A stretch of 64,000 bases of DNA, taken from contig CP137328.1 in assembly GCA_033182465.1 (NCBI GenBank), positions 434,001 to 498,000 of the forward strand. Reading direction: 5' to 3'. The notes beneath the pieces were generated by a model. That model saw only the letters and a list, made by a program, of their open reading frames with translations. It was not told where the DNA came from and ran no database searches. Origin of the DNA: Sanghuangporus weigelae (lineage: Eukaryota; Basidiomycota; Agaricomycetes; Hymenochaetales; Hymenochaetaceae). Of the stretch, positions 11,039 to 21,785 are shown in pieces. The position numbers were made by a program, and so were the translations under genes. How positions within the stretch are numbered: position 1 is the stretch's first letter; the number at the start of each line of letters is the position of its first letter.

Positions 11039-11802
11039 TGTATGATTGATATTGTGGGTGGACAATCGGACTAGGTCTGTAGGTGCGATCCTAGCAGGCT
11101 AGGGTGTTTGATCCTATAGAGAGCGAGTGAGAACGAATCGAGGAAACCAAACAAGGAAGGGTGATCCGGAAGACTCCCCTGAGATAGACCGAGACTCCGG
11201 CCTATTCTGTGGGAACCATGGTCAGTCGGAATAGCTCCGGCCAGAACAGTCGGGGTGAACTATCTAAAGGGCGGAAAAAGGGGGGAGCGAATACACCTAG
11301 GCAACATGTGATACTCAATGGTCGTCTAGGGAGACCAATCCGGACGTGCTACGGTGAACCAAGTGAATACTTCGGCGACTTGATCACCTCGGAGATGAGT
11401 CAACGGAGAAAGAAGACAAGCTGAGTGTATCCGAGTTACTCCCGGGATGTCCGGACTAGTCTAGCCAAAGAAGACGTGGCACCCAAAGTGGGTGCTATGA
11501 CTTTCTATAAATGACAGAGTTGGTCGAGACGGTCTGAGAGGCTTCAGAACAAAAGATGTGTGCGCTGAACAGATCTCTGGTATTCACTATCTGAAAACTA
11601 CGACATCTGGGCGGGTTTTATAGACTATGGGGGTCCAAAACATGTACAAAATGACTGATCTGGGACTGGGGGAGGATTGTGACAAGACATAAGATGAAAC
11701 GTAATGAAACCACAACAAGGAGCGTAAAACTGACAAGACAGAAGTCTAGTGGACTACAGGAAACTGTGAAACAAGATGAAATCATAGCAAGGAGTGTGAA
11801 AC
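11039..11802 (-). repeat. LTR1, 3' part (inverted half of the split copy)
   Basis: On the minus strand it begins GTTTCACACTCC and ends at the LTR1 terminus ATACA. It is exactly the portion absent from 4055-4738, with the word GTTTC present in both halves. It adjoins LTR2 at 11803. See the finding on the inversion. Confidence 0.85.
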
Positions 11803-13324
11803 TGAAAGGATCCGTTCAAAAACTCGCATCAGGATCGACGCGATCAACAGATCTACACAATCAGCTTTCCAAACGCGACCAGTAACCAAGCCAGCTATCA
11901 CAGGCCCAAGCGATCGAGCGGCCTAGGCAACAGTAACCCGTTACCACCCGAGCGCTAGAAGCACCGAAGCGGATACGTAATCCCGCTAACAGCTAACACC
12001 GCCGACCGCCTATTACCGTGGACTACCACTCTAACGCCGCCGACCAAGTAACCCAAGCGACCTCGATCAAAAGAAGTGATCAAACTTCTTAGAAGTTCAG
12101 AAGCACAACTACTAAAGCCTAAACGCTAAAAGGCTAAAGGCTAATAAGGTTTATGGAGACCTCACTGGCATTTCAGCACTGTCAAGTCTGTGCACGAGTT
12201 TACATGGTCCTTTATGAAGTATACTATTTAGTATGCATGGCAACAGTTGGTACACGTGACTGTCACATCGAAACCGAGCGACACCTTCAAGATACAATGC
12301 ATTCCAATCCACCAAACCCAATGGTACCCAAGAAACGAGAGGAACTCACGATCACAACTCGGACCCCTCGAACTGCGAACCTGATAACTTGGAGAATGAT
12401 TGGATGGTATAGACCGGAGTTGCACACACCATGTCCAGCATCTACGATACAGGCAAACCTTTATTTACCGAGAGATGCGAACCTGGAGACCAAGCAGTTA
12501 CAACTCCTTATACAACGAAGGATATGGCATTACATTCGAGACATACGATATGAAGGCAAAGCATGGCTAGTCACCAGAACCCAGCAGAACCCGCCAGCAG
12601 AACTTATGCAGTTCATGATATGCCTTGGACCATACTCTACACCGACCCGACACCTTAACACTGACGTGCGAGTTATGCTTACCCTCGCTGGACCTTGAGA
12701 TGAATTCCGAAGAATCACATACCGAGCAGCCTACATCGCTCCAAGAGCAAAGATGCCACTCAATGACAGCAATGACATTGTTATGGAGTACTGACAGTGG
12801 AGCATTCCACATCGGAACACCACCCCTATTGTCTCAGTCAGCAACTCCACAGAATTCTGTCATAGTGGAGACGACCTTACAAAGATTGGAGCAAAGTGGA
12901 GCAAAGCGCAGCAGGATGACAAAGGAAAAGATGTAATGGTGGAGAAAGGTGGAGAAAAGTGGAGTAAAGTGGAGACAGGATGAGTAAGAAATAGGACGGA
13001 AAATGGAATATCTGGGAGCATAAATAGTTGTAGGATTAGGCCCTCATTTCCCCATCTTTCGATCCTCTTAACACACTGGTGTAAAGCTTGCCATACAGCG
13101 AGCTATTACTGTGTGCTTTGTACTATCACGCCTCTTGGAAATCCCAATCTGCTTTACTATCACCTCGTATCTGAAAGCATCCATAACTCGGACAGCGACT
13201 AAGAAGGCTAGTAAGGGACTGCGTGGTACAGCCAGACGTGGGTAGATAAGATCACCTCTGCACAACACACCGCTGCTTAGGCAAAAGGATCGAACCGGTG
13301 TAACCCCGGGCCTACTCCCTAACA
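11803..13324 (+). repeat. LTR2, full-length copy in plus orientation (1522 bp)
   Basis: It reads TGAAAGGATCCG ... CTACTCCCTAACA and is the inverted partner of 4739-6260. A TATA-like AGCATAAATAG is at about 13016-13026 with about 300 bp downstream, which would serve as R-U5. To the left is half of LTR1; to the right is the cut integrase of pol copy 2. Confidence 0.85.
12153..12698 (+). CDS. Unrecognised ORF inside LTR2 (copy B, 181 aa, shortened)
   Basis: This is the same frame as 5269-5910, ended early by TGA at 12696 where copy A has an Arg (CGA) codon. Downstream the original frame continues as far as VMEY in copy A's register. The few amino-acid differences (for example TVGTRDCHIETERH versus TVGTCDCHIETARH) are single transitions or transversions. 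It is better regarded as a truncated copy of the LTR2 ORF. Confidence 0.4.
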   Translation: METSLAFQHCQVCARVYMVLYEVYYLVCMATVGTRDCHIETERHLQDTMHSNPPNPMVPKKREELTITTRTPRTANLITWRMIGWYRPELHTPCPASTIQANLYLPRDANLETKQLQLLIQRRIWHYIRDIRYEGKAWLVTRTQQNPPAELMQFMICLGPYSTPTRHLNTDVRVMLTLAGP

Positions 13325-14318
13325 GGAGGCGATGAAGCTGTCCTGGTTGTTGTAAGCGAATTCTGCAAGTGCTAGCCAGTCTGCCCAATCAGATTGACGA
13401 TGGTTGACATACAACCTGAGATACTGTTCAAGCTCCTGATTAACTCACTCTGTCTGACCATCTGTCTGTGGGTGATATGCCGTCAAGGGGTTGCCTTTGA
13501 TGTGAAGAAGCTTGTACAATTCCTTCATTATCTTTGCATCAAACTGCACACCTCTGTCATAAATGATCTTCTTTAGCAACCCATGTAGATGGAAATCCTG
13601 GTCTCGATAGATACATGCCATGCCTTCAGCTGTTAGCTTTGTTGTTGTCGAGATTGCATGAATCTGTTTACTAAAGTGATCAACAATGACACAGATCGCA
13701 TTGAACCCATTTGACTCAGGAAGTTCTCCAATCAGGTTGACCATGACAATTTGCCATGGCGCCTCTGGCACCTCGTTAGGGTGCAAGACCTTTGCTCTTG
13801 TCACTCTTAGAGCTTTTGTCCACTGACAACAATCACACCCGCACATGTAGTTCCGAACATCGATGTATATGTTGGGCCACCAGAAACTTCGGCTTACCAT
13901 TGCCACTGTCTTATTCGCTCCTGGGTGTCCAGCTAATGTCAAATCCTGGCATTCCCTCATTACAGCCTCTCTTATGCTTGTCGGTACAAAGACATTCCAG
14001 GACTTTATCGTCGTCATCCCTGACAGCTTGGCCATCACTCCCTTCTTCCATAGACCATTGTTGAATTCTAAGTTCAACAGTCTATCCTTGTTGTCCAACC
14101 TCTCCTGTGCTTCCTTGATCACTGCCATGAGTGTGTCCCTCAATGTCTCCACTGTACCTCTGACCAACCATTCGTCCTTGGTGAATGTCACACCTTTGTT
14201 GTTATGTTCACCCTTATCATAGTCTACTCGACACAACAAGAGGTCGGCTTTTTCTAACATCTTTCCCAGTTTATGTACCAATGAGAAATCAAACTCGGCG
14301 AGATTGAGTCGCCAATGC
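13325..14318 (-). pseudogene. Ty3/gypsy pol relic, copy 2: RNase H tail and integrase
   Basis: Read on the minus strand it contains the end of RNase H, the integrase HHCC zinc finger (GHPGANKT ... MCGCDCC), and the catalytic core with YDRGVQFDAKIM and the GNPLTAYHPQTDGQ motif. Together these identify a retroviral-type integrase. The frame is open from 14318 to 13448 and then meets TGA at 13445, where the family has Arg in QTERVNQEL. Beyond it [13 protein letters not shown] is still legible up to the LTR2 junction at 13324. The other end is cut by LTR1 at 14319. It overlaps the same domain region as copy 1 and so is a separate insertion. Confidence 0.9.
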
Positions 14319-15826
14319 TGTAGCACACACCGCTATTCTAGGCGTCAGTGGTTGAGTATTATACATACTTCACCAGTGTTCAACACACTGGTGTATCATC
14401 TGCCCGAGTGACTCCAACAGTCATAAAGGGTATATACGACTCAATTCGATCCTTCCGAGCACTCCACCATACCTTAGGATGTGCCTGAGACTTTGTACAT
14501 ATTTTGGTTCATGCCATTTCACCTTCCTTTGCACATATGTCACCTTCCAAGACCCCGAAGACCCACTAATACTGTGCCATAGGCGCAACACCATATTTTG
14601 TTGTCTATACTTTGTCACACGACCACTCGCTGACCACCACTTCAGTCATCCGAGCAGATATCGGCACTCTGAGGCCTGGACCCAGACTCCTGAGGGGACC
14701 TTAGCTCTTTTCATCAACGTTTCACACCACCAGGGACCATTCCGACCTGTTTTGAGGTACCAAACGGTTGCGTACCTTCACCCTAGATGTTCCATGAGGT
14801 GCACTCCATTGTTTGGACATTACCGAAGTGGCCTCCAAGGTTCGGACTTCCGATTGGAGTTTGCCAATTGGTACATCCGCTTGATCACTCCGTCTGGTTT
14901 GTTCGCCGACTTGAGTGCGCCATTTGGAGGACCCTTCCTGGACAGTTTTCATGTCATTTCACAGTTCCTTGCAGTCCATCTGACCCTTATCGCGTCAGTT
15001 TCACACTCCTTGCTATGATTTCATCTTGTTTCACAGTTTCCTGTAGTCCACTAGACTTCTGTCTTGTCGGTTTCACGCTCCTTGTTGTGGTTTTATTGTG
15101 TTTCATCTCACGTCTTGTCACAATCCTCCCCCAGTCCCAGATCAGTCATTTTGTACATGTTTTGGACCCACATAGTCTATAAAACCTGCCCAGATGTCAT
15201 AGTTTTCAGATAGCAAATACCAGAGATCTGTTCAGTGCACACATCTTTTGTTCTGAAGCCTCTCAGACCGTCTCGACCGACTCTGTCATTTATAGAAAGT
15301 CATAGCACCCACTTTGGGTGCCACATCTTCTTTGGCTAGACTAGTCCAGACATCCCGGGAGTGACTCAGATACTCTCAGCTTGTCTTCTTTCTCTGTCGT
15401 CTCATCTCTGAGGTGATCAAGTTGCCGAAGTATTCACTCAGTTTACCACAGCATGTCTGGATTGGTCTCCCTAGATGACCATTGAGCATCACATCTTGCC
15501 TACGTGTATTCACTCCCCCTTTTCTTCCCCTTTTAGATAGGTTGTCGTTGCTCGGTCACACGAGTACGGACCTAGATGCTCACTCACATCCCACCCTTCC
15601 AACAGTTCACCCCGACTGTTCTGGCCGGAGATATTCCGACTGACCACGGTTCCCACAGAGTAGGCCAGAGTCTCGGTCTAACTCAGGAGAGTCTTCCGGA
15701 TCACCCTTCCTTGTTTGGTTACCCCGATCCATTCTCACTCGCTCCCTATAGGATCGAATGCTCTAGCCTGCTAGGATCGCACCTACAGACCTAGTCCGAT
15801 CGTCCACCCACCCTATCAATCATACA
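14319..15826 (+). repeat. LTR1, complete copy (1508 bp)
   Basis: It starts TGTAGCACACAC and ends ATCATACA. The TATA box CTATAAAACC is at about 15177-15186, roughly 860 bp into the repeat, leaving about 640 bp for R-U5. It carries the unbroken site CAGTTTCACACTCC (about 14996-15009) into which LTR2 inserted in the other copy. Flanking pentamers do not match, so the original neighbours have been rearranged. Confidence 0.85.
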
Positions 15827-16629
15827 ATGGTTGCGCTACTTGCGAGTCATAAATGGCCACCTGGATCACCGCTTGTCCAGGTTTGCGTACGTCTTTGCAG
15901 TGTGTCATTGATAACCAGGACCTCTGATGGCCAGGGTGCGTGCATCTGTCGGCATGACTTTGGAATTAAAGAATGTAATGAAGTATTGTTTGATCGGACA
16001 GCATCTGTGGACTTCTCGAATGGTAGGGTTGTGATTCCAGATGAAGTGGTGAAAAGTAGGGGTGCTCTCGGGGGCCTGTCTGGAAGCCAGTGGGTTGGGG
16101 TTCCTATGAGGGACCGGATGGAATGGAAGGGTGAAGGGTCCTGTTTTGTGAGGGTGGCGTAGGGATTGCATATCAATTATTGTATTGGAATTTTGGGGTG
16201 TATGTGGTGGCGTATCTGTGTTTTTGATGGGTTTATTTGATCTGATGTCCCTATGTGGGGTAGATCGGTGTTCATTGGCCGCGATGATTTACATTTCATC
16301 AGTTAGATATAGGTTTTGTGTTAATTCCGCAGGGTGTTGTTCTATTAGGTATATTATGCAGTGATCCATAGGTGTCGGAGTTTGAATTGGGCTGTAAAAA
16401 CACGGTGTGCTCGTTTTTTGTTCGGAGTTTTTAGATTCTATTCTCAGTTATGTTAGACACCGTGATGCTTGACGGCAATCTGCCTTCTTCCCAGCCTGTT
16501 CTTGTGGAGTCGGGCTCATTGCAGAGGGTTGAGGATGTGAGAATGCCTGCCTCTGATAAGGAGCATGCGTCTGTCGATGGCCTAGGCGACTCAGAGATGG
16601 AATCTGACCATCTTGCGGAGGTGGTGCGC
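15827..16629. other. Unassigned sequence between LTR1 and LTR3
   Basis: 803 bp without similarity to other parts of the window. A 111-codon plus-strand frame (15827-16162) and a 61-codon frame (16450-16635) have no recognisable domain. Base composition is GT-rich on the plus strand (many GGTG and TGTG words), unlike the LTRs on either side. It may be a piece of another element's internal region or an old host sequence. Confidence 0.35.
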
Positions 16630-18131
16630 TGTTAGAAATTGCTTTAGTCAGCATTATAGTGCGCACGTGACAGCATACAAGCAACATGTATACACGCTCA
16701 TCGAGAACACTCGAAGCCATGACGAAGAGAATAGTTAACCAAGGATGAGCCAGTGAATGGCCAGAAGTAAAGGACTGTGAGAAATGTCAACAAGCACATC
16801 AAATCGGATGGGACATTTACTGTACAATAATTACATCAATCCTGATGACTGAAGTATTACAAATGAACTTTGACATACGAGCAACACACAGGATATTCCC
16901 AGGATACATTGTACAAGACGGGGTAGAAAAGCCTAACCCAGGATACATAACATATGAACATATGATATCAATATTCTCACATGACGAACAAGATTACTTA
17001 ACGAACATGGGAGTACAGATTAAATTCCCAAAGCGTAAATATAAAGAGAAATGTCAATTTATTCATATTAACATTGACATACCATATAGAAAGGGAGCTA
17101 ATGAAATAGTATGACGAGTAGCAGAGAATATATCGACTAGAGTCAAGGAATTCATTAGACTCATTAATACAGAAGAAGTATCAATTATAGACGAGCGGAT
17201 CACCGAGCTCATGATAGAACACAGAATAAAGTTTATCATCGGCAAGATCAAGATCCCGATGCCACTAGAAGAAGGATTCACAAGGATGACAACATACCTA
17301 CACAAGTTAAGCTTTCCGGTAGATGATAGAACGCCAGTGGGAAAACCCACAGGACTTCCAGAAGAAGACGCCATACTGAGCAGGCACAGAAGCTCGGAAT
17401 CCATGGAGATCGACAATCGCTAGATATGTGAAGGTAATCTTATCAGGAAGGAGATAAGAAGCGATTGCAAGTAGTAGATGAGAGTAAAGACATTCCAGCC
17501 TGCACAGACAGAGTAGCAGAATGAGTCAATAGGAGTTAAAGCATTAGTCAGATAGTCCGAGTTGGAAGAAGCATGTAAGTCCTAGCTCCGAGGAAGAGAA
17601 GCTGTAGAACAAACCAGAAGGAACTGGTAGAACTCAGTATCAAAGATTTACCAGCAAAATCGCTGAGGATAGAAAGTATGCACCAGAATGTGCTAGTAAC
17701 AATTAAACTATAGTGGTAGAGCTCAGGCATTGTAGCACACAGCATTGTGGAGCTGAGAAACTGGTAGAATGAACCAGAACATGAAGTACGATCGGAATTG
17801 ACAAGGAGCTCTAGGAATTGACTCGGAATGCAAGGAATTAATAAGGAAAGGATCGTGGACAGCACAAAGACAGAGGTAGATAGTTATAGTAGTAGCCATA
17901 GCATAGCCACACTTGTAGAGTATAAAAGGAGGCCAAACGAGCCATCCAAGTGTCAGTTTAATTCATCTTCCAAACGCCCCACAAAGCGAGTTGGAATCTT
18001 CTCTCATACAAACACTAGCTTGATAGCTACCTTTGCCTGATTCATCGATATCGCTTATCATCTCAAGCAGTGTGAGACACTTGCTTCAGTAGTAAGTCAC
18101 ATATATTATTCATCTTACTCTGATTCTAACA
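16630..18131 (+). repeat. LTR3, complete copy (1502 bp)
   Basis: Its ends form a short perfect inverted repeat, TGTTAGAA ... TTCTAACA. It is about 95% identical by eye to 9199-10593. The TATA box AGTATAAAAGGAGG is at about 17919, followed by about 200 bp of R-U5. No matching 5-bp duplication is seen (TGCGC versus CGCAT). Confidence 0.8.
16845..17423 (+). pseudogene. LTR3 ORF, copy 2, broken by one stop
   Basis: This is the same protein family as 9414-9974. The frame, counted from the ATG at 16863 that corresponds to the start in copy 1, is interrupted by TGA at 17112-17114, where copy 1 has CGA (Arg). It then continues without further damage to SSESMEIDNR and a TAG stop at 17421. One C-to-T change therefore accounts for the break. 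Confidence 0.5.
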
Positions 18132-19313
18132 CGCATGCTGAAACGTGGTTGCCAGCTCTGAAGGCCAACTAGCAGTCTGAAGGTCTGAGTTTGACCTCTG
18201 GGGGTCAACCAGATGTATACAATGTAAGAGGGAGTGTCTATAATGTGAGGAGTGTGTGCAGGTGTCAAGGGGAATGGCTGGGAGAAGGGAGAAACGAAAT
18301 ACAAAAAGGTGCTGTCGGAAATGTAAACTGAGCCACCTAACTTGAGGTCGAAAACTAGCTAACTGAGTCAATGATGTAAAACAAGGAATCAAAAATACTC
18401 ATCGACACGATCCTATTGGATCAAGAATCACAATGAATGGATAAGAAATGGGGGAGATACAGACTGAACAAGGTATCAGAAAACTATTGTAAAATTGGAA
18501 CTTGTCGCAATGAAGTGGAACAAAGCGGAACACTCTGATAAAAACAATTGAAGATGGGGAACGATGAGACGATTCGAATGAATGCTGGACCGAGATGATC
18601 AGTGGAGAACTGATGGAGCTAGAGCAAAATTGATGGTCTGCTAGACTGGGCTGTATGCACAACTGGTGCAACTGTCGGAACTGGACTGAACCGGGCAGAA
18701 CGAGCTGGAACAAAGCTGGGAGACTAGGAGACTTGACTGGAGATGATAGGCATTGAAACTGGGGTGTTCTGGGGCTCCCCCTTTCATTAGAGCGGCACAG
18801 GAGGCTTATATATAGTAGTGAGCCACCCGTACAACAAAAGCTCAGAACATGATTTAGGGAGATAAATAAGGAAAGAAACCAAATAGAATGTAAATATGGA
18901 CATCCAACCAAGTCATCAGCAATACAGCCTGTTATCTAAAAGAGGTAGACAATAGAGGACAAGGCTGGATGGAGGGGAACATAAAGCTGCTGAACCGTAA
19001 ATGCATAACCTACTGATCCACACTGCAGATCCTTCCACATATGGTCATGGTCAATCGTTCTGATGATCGGCATGTCAGATCGTCCAAATAGAGCAGATCC
19101 GAGCTCAAATCCATAGGTATCTCTACAGCACAGTTTGGGCAGTGGTGGAAAAGATGGACGGAGAGCCAGAGTTGATGACTTTTGGGGTGTTTTGGGACAT
19201 ATTGATGCGCAGAATACGAATCCTGACTCATTGTAATCTGCTGACTTGCTCGTTTTTGAAACCGGCAGCAAGGTGCCGTCGACGTCTGGAATTAGAGTGA
19301 CAAGTACAGTTGG
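18132..19313 (-). other. Possible further LTR-like sequence and unassigned spacer
   Basis: On the minus strand a clear TATA box (ACTATATATAAGCC, about 18808-18821) is followed by a pyrimidine-rich leader, as in an LTR. A segment from about 18926 (TGTATTGCTG on the minus strand) to about 18139 could be a sixth LTR of roughly 790 bp, but no second copy or target duplication is visible. The remaining part to 19313 holds a 141-codon minus frame of unknown nature that ends inside LTR1. Confidence 0.3.
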
Positions 19314-20807
19314 TGTAGCGCACACCACTATTCTGGGCGTCAGCGGTCGAGTATTGTACATACTTCACCAGTGTCCAACACACTGGTGTATCAGCTGCCC
19401 GAGCGACTCCAACAGTCATAAAGGGTGTATACGACTCAATTTGATCCTTCCGAGTGCTCCGCCATACCTTAGGATGCGCCCGAGACTTTGTACATATCTT
19501 GGCTCACCCCATTTCACCTTCCATTGCACATATGTCACATTCCGAGACCCCGAAGACCTGCTAATACTGCGCCATATTTCATTGTTCATACTTTGTCACG
19601 CTACTACTCGCCGACCTCCACCTCAGTCACCTGAGTGGATATCGGCACTCCGAAGCCTGGGCCCAGACTCCTGAAGGGACCCTAGGCCTTTTCATCAGCA
19701 TTTCACACTGCCAGGGACCGTTCCGACCTGTTTTGAGGTACCCAATGGTCGCGTACCTTCATTCTAGACGTTCCACGAGGTGTGCTCCATTGTTCGGACC
19801 TTGCCGAAGTGGCCTCTGAGGTTTGGACTTCCGATCGGAGTTCGCCGATTGGTACATCCGTTCGATCACTCCGTCCGGTTTGTTCACCGACTTGGGTGCA
19901 CAGTTCGGAGGACGCTTCCTGGACAGTTTTGATGTTGTTTCACAGTTCCTTGCAGTCTGTCTGACCCTTATTGCGTCAGTTTCACACTCCTTGCTATGAT
20001 TTCATCTTGTTTCACAGTTTCCTGTAGTCCACTAGACTTCTGTCTTGTCGGTTTCATGCTCCTTGTTGTGGTTTTATTATGTTTCACCTCACGTCTTGTC
20101 ACGATCCTACCCTAGTCCCAGATCAGTCATTTTGTACATGTTTTGGACCCCCATAGTCTATAAAACCCGTCCAGATGTTGTAGTTTTCAGATAGCAAATA
20201 CCAGAGATCTGTTCAGCGCACGCATCTTCTGTTCCAAAGCCTCTCAGACCGTGCCGACCAACTCTGTCATTCATAGAAAGCCATAGTACCCGCCTTGGGT
20301 GTCTCGTCTTCCTTGTCTAGACTAGTCTGGACATCCCGGGGGTGACTCAGATACTCTCAGCTTATCTTCTTTCTTCGTCGACTCATCTCCCAGGTGATCA
20401 AGTCGCCGAAGTATTCACTCAGTTCACCGCAGCACATCTGGATTGGTCTCCCTAGACGACCATTGAGTATCACATCTTGCCTACATGTATTCGCTCCCCC
20501 TTTTCTTCCCTTTTTAGATAGGTTGCCATTGCTCGGTCACACGAGAACGGACCTAGACGCTCATTTACATCCCATCCCTCCAATAGTTCACACCGACCAT
20601 TCCGGCCGGAGGTATTCCGACTATCCACGGTTCTCACAGAGTAGGTCGGAGTCTTGGTCTATCTCAGGAGAGTCTTCCAGATCACCCTTCTTTGTTTGGT
20701 TTCCCCGATTCGTTCTTGCTTGCTCCCTATAGGATCGAATGCCCTAGCCTGCTAGAATTGCACCTACAGACCTAGTCCGATCGTCCACCCACCCTATCGA
20801 TCATACA
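19314..20807 (+). repeat. LTR1, complete copy (1494 bp)
   Basis: It starts TGTAGCGCACACC and ends GATCATACA. It is collinear with 14319-15826, with the same TATA box (CTATAAAACCCG, about 20159-20170). The right flank is an LTR2 tail. No target duplication is seen. Confidence 0.85.
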
Positions 20808-20911
20808 GCATGGTATAGCCAGACGTAGGTAGATAAGATCACCTCTGCACTACACACCGCTGCTTAAGCAAAAGGATCAAACCGGTGTAACCCCGGGCCT
20901 ACTCCCTAACA
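20808..20911 (+). repeat. LTR2 3' tail fragment
   Basis: About 104 bp match the last part of LTR2 (13220-13324), from GTGGTACAGCCAGACG-like sequence to ACTCCCTAACA. It abuts LTR1 on the left and the gypsy pol tail on the right. Confidence 0.75.
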
Positions 20912-21289
20912 CATCTTCAACAAAGTCTTACTCAAACCAGCTGTCAAACCATCTTTCTAATCACAGAGGAAACTGCCACCACCACCACCAGTCATCATGG
21001 AAGACAAAGAAGAATATGAGGTTGAAGAAATACTTGATTCATGTCTTCACCGAGGAAAACTTCAATACCTAGTCAAATAGGTCAGATACGATGAAGCAAT
21101 GTGGCAACCACAGTCGGATGTTGGTGACAATGCTAAGGAAGTGGTCGACAAGTTTTATCAAAAGCATCCAGGCACTCCCAGAAGGTTAACAATCCCTCGA
21201 CAAAATCTCTATGCACTTTACAAGTTCACTTTGTCAGAAGGCTTATATGGTTGGTCAGGATGCCCAACCTTGAAGGGGGGCGGGGGTGA
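20912..21289 (+). pseudogene. Gypsy pol 3' end with chromodomain and polypurine tract
   Basis: The reading frame [20 protein letters not shown] followed by VRYDEAMWQP and NAKEVVDKFYQKHPGTP is a chromodomain of the kind fused to the integrase C-terminus of Ty3/gypsy chromoviruses, where it guides insertion to modified histones. An in-frame TAG near 21078 replaces the conserved Trp of the LVKW motif, so it is dead. The frame ends just before a purine-rich tract (GAAGGGGGGCGGGGGTGA, about 21272-21289) that serves as plus-strand primer, directly followed by an LTR. The piece lacks its upstream integrase, replaced by an LTR2 tail. Confidence 0.88.
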
Positions 21290-21785
21290 TGTAAGGACTC
21301 AAACATTTTCAATTTCTTTTCTTATATCATCAAACATTTATTTTATTATTCTTTTACATTACTCATCCATTTTACTAATCCTGTTCACTCCATCATGGCT
21401 TATTCATCTTTACTCATTTACCATGACTAAATCTGTTCCTTCTGACTAAGATGCTCACTAATCACTTCACTCCTTAATCATGTGATTCTCTTTTAGAGTG
21501 GACCTTTCTCACAAGTGTAGTGTATATAAGTAGCTAGTTTGACTCTTTCATTCCCTTGTCTTACTATTCTGCTTACCTTCACTATGACATAGGTATCTAC
21601 TCTTGTATTATTAGTTTGTTGAATTCTACTTACCTTCACTACAACATAGTGTGCATCTAGCTCAGCAACTCGCGTATAGCCTGTTGTTTGTTGTTATGTT
21701 GGCTGCCTCGAGATCAACGCCTGTCTGTCTCGCCACCTAACACGCTGTGTGCTACACCAGTGTAGCCCCAGACCCACTCTCTAAC
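21290..21785 (+). repeat. 3' LTR of the chromodomain gypsy element (496 bp)
   Basis: It starts TGTAAGGACTC directly after the polypurine tract and ends CCACTCTCTAACA. A promoter-like TGTATATAAGTAG is at about 21522. The last 50 bp (CTACACCAGTGTAGCCCCAGACCCACTCTCTAACA region) resemble the end of LTR2, which suggests that LTR2 belongs to a related gypsy lineage. Confidence 0.75.

Noticed and set aside
14479-15182. Frames of 131-179 codons within LTR1
   Set aside because: They are not collinear among the LTR1 copies (different starts and stops at 4488, 14479 and 19246) and are Phe/Leu/Cys-rich as expected of pyrimidine-rich DNA.
14314-15831. AATGC/AATGG as a target duplication of the complete LTR1
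   Set aside because: It needs the LTR to end in ATAC rather than the conserved ATACA and still mismatches by one base.
18399-18911. 170-codon minus-strand frame
   Set aside because: It starts at the leader following a TATA box, but the composition (Ser/Cys/Phe/Leu) fits pyrimidine-rich untranslated DNA; no second copy to compare.
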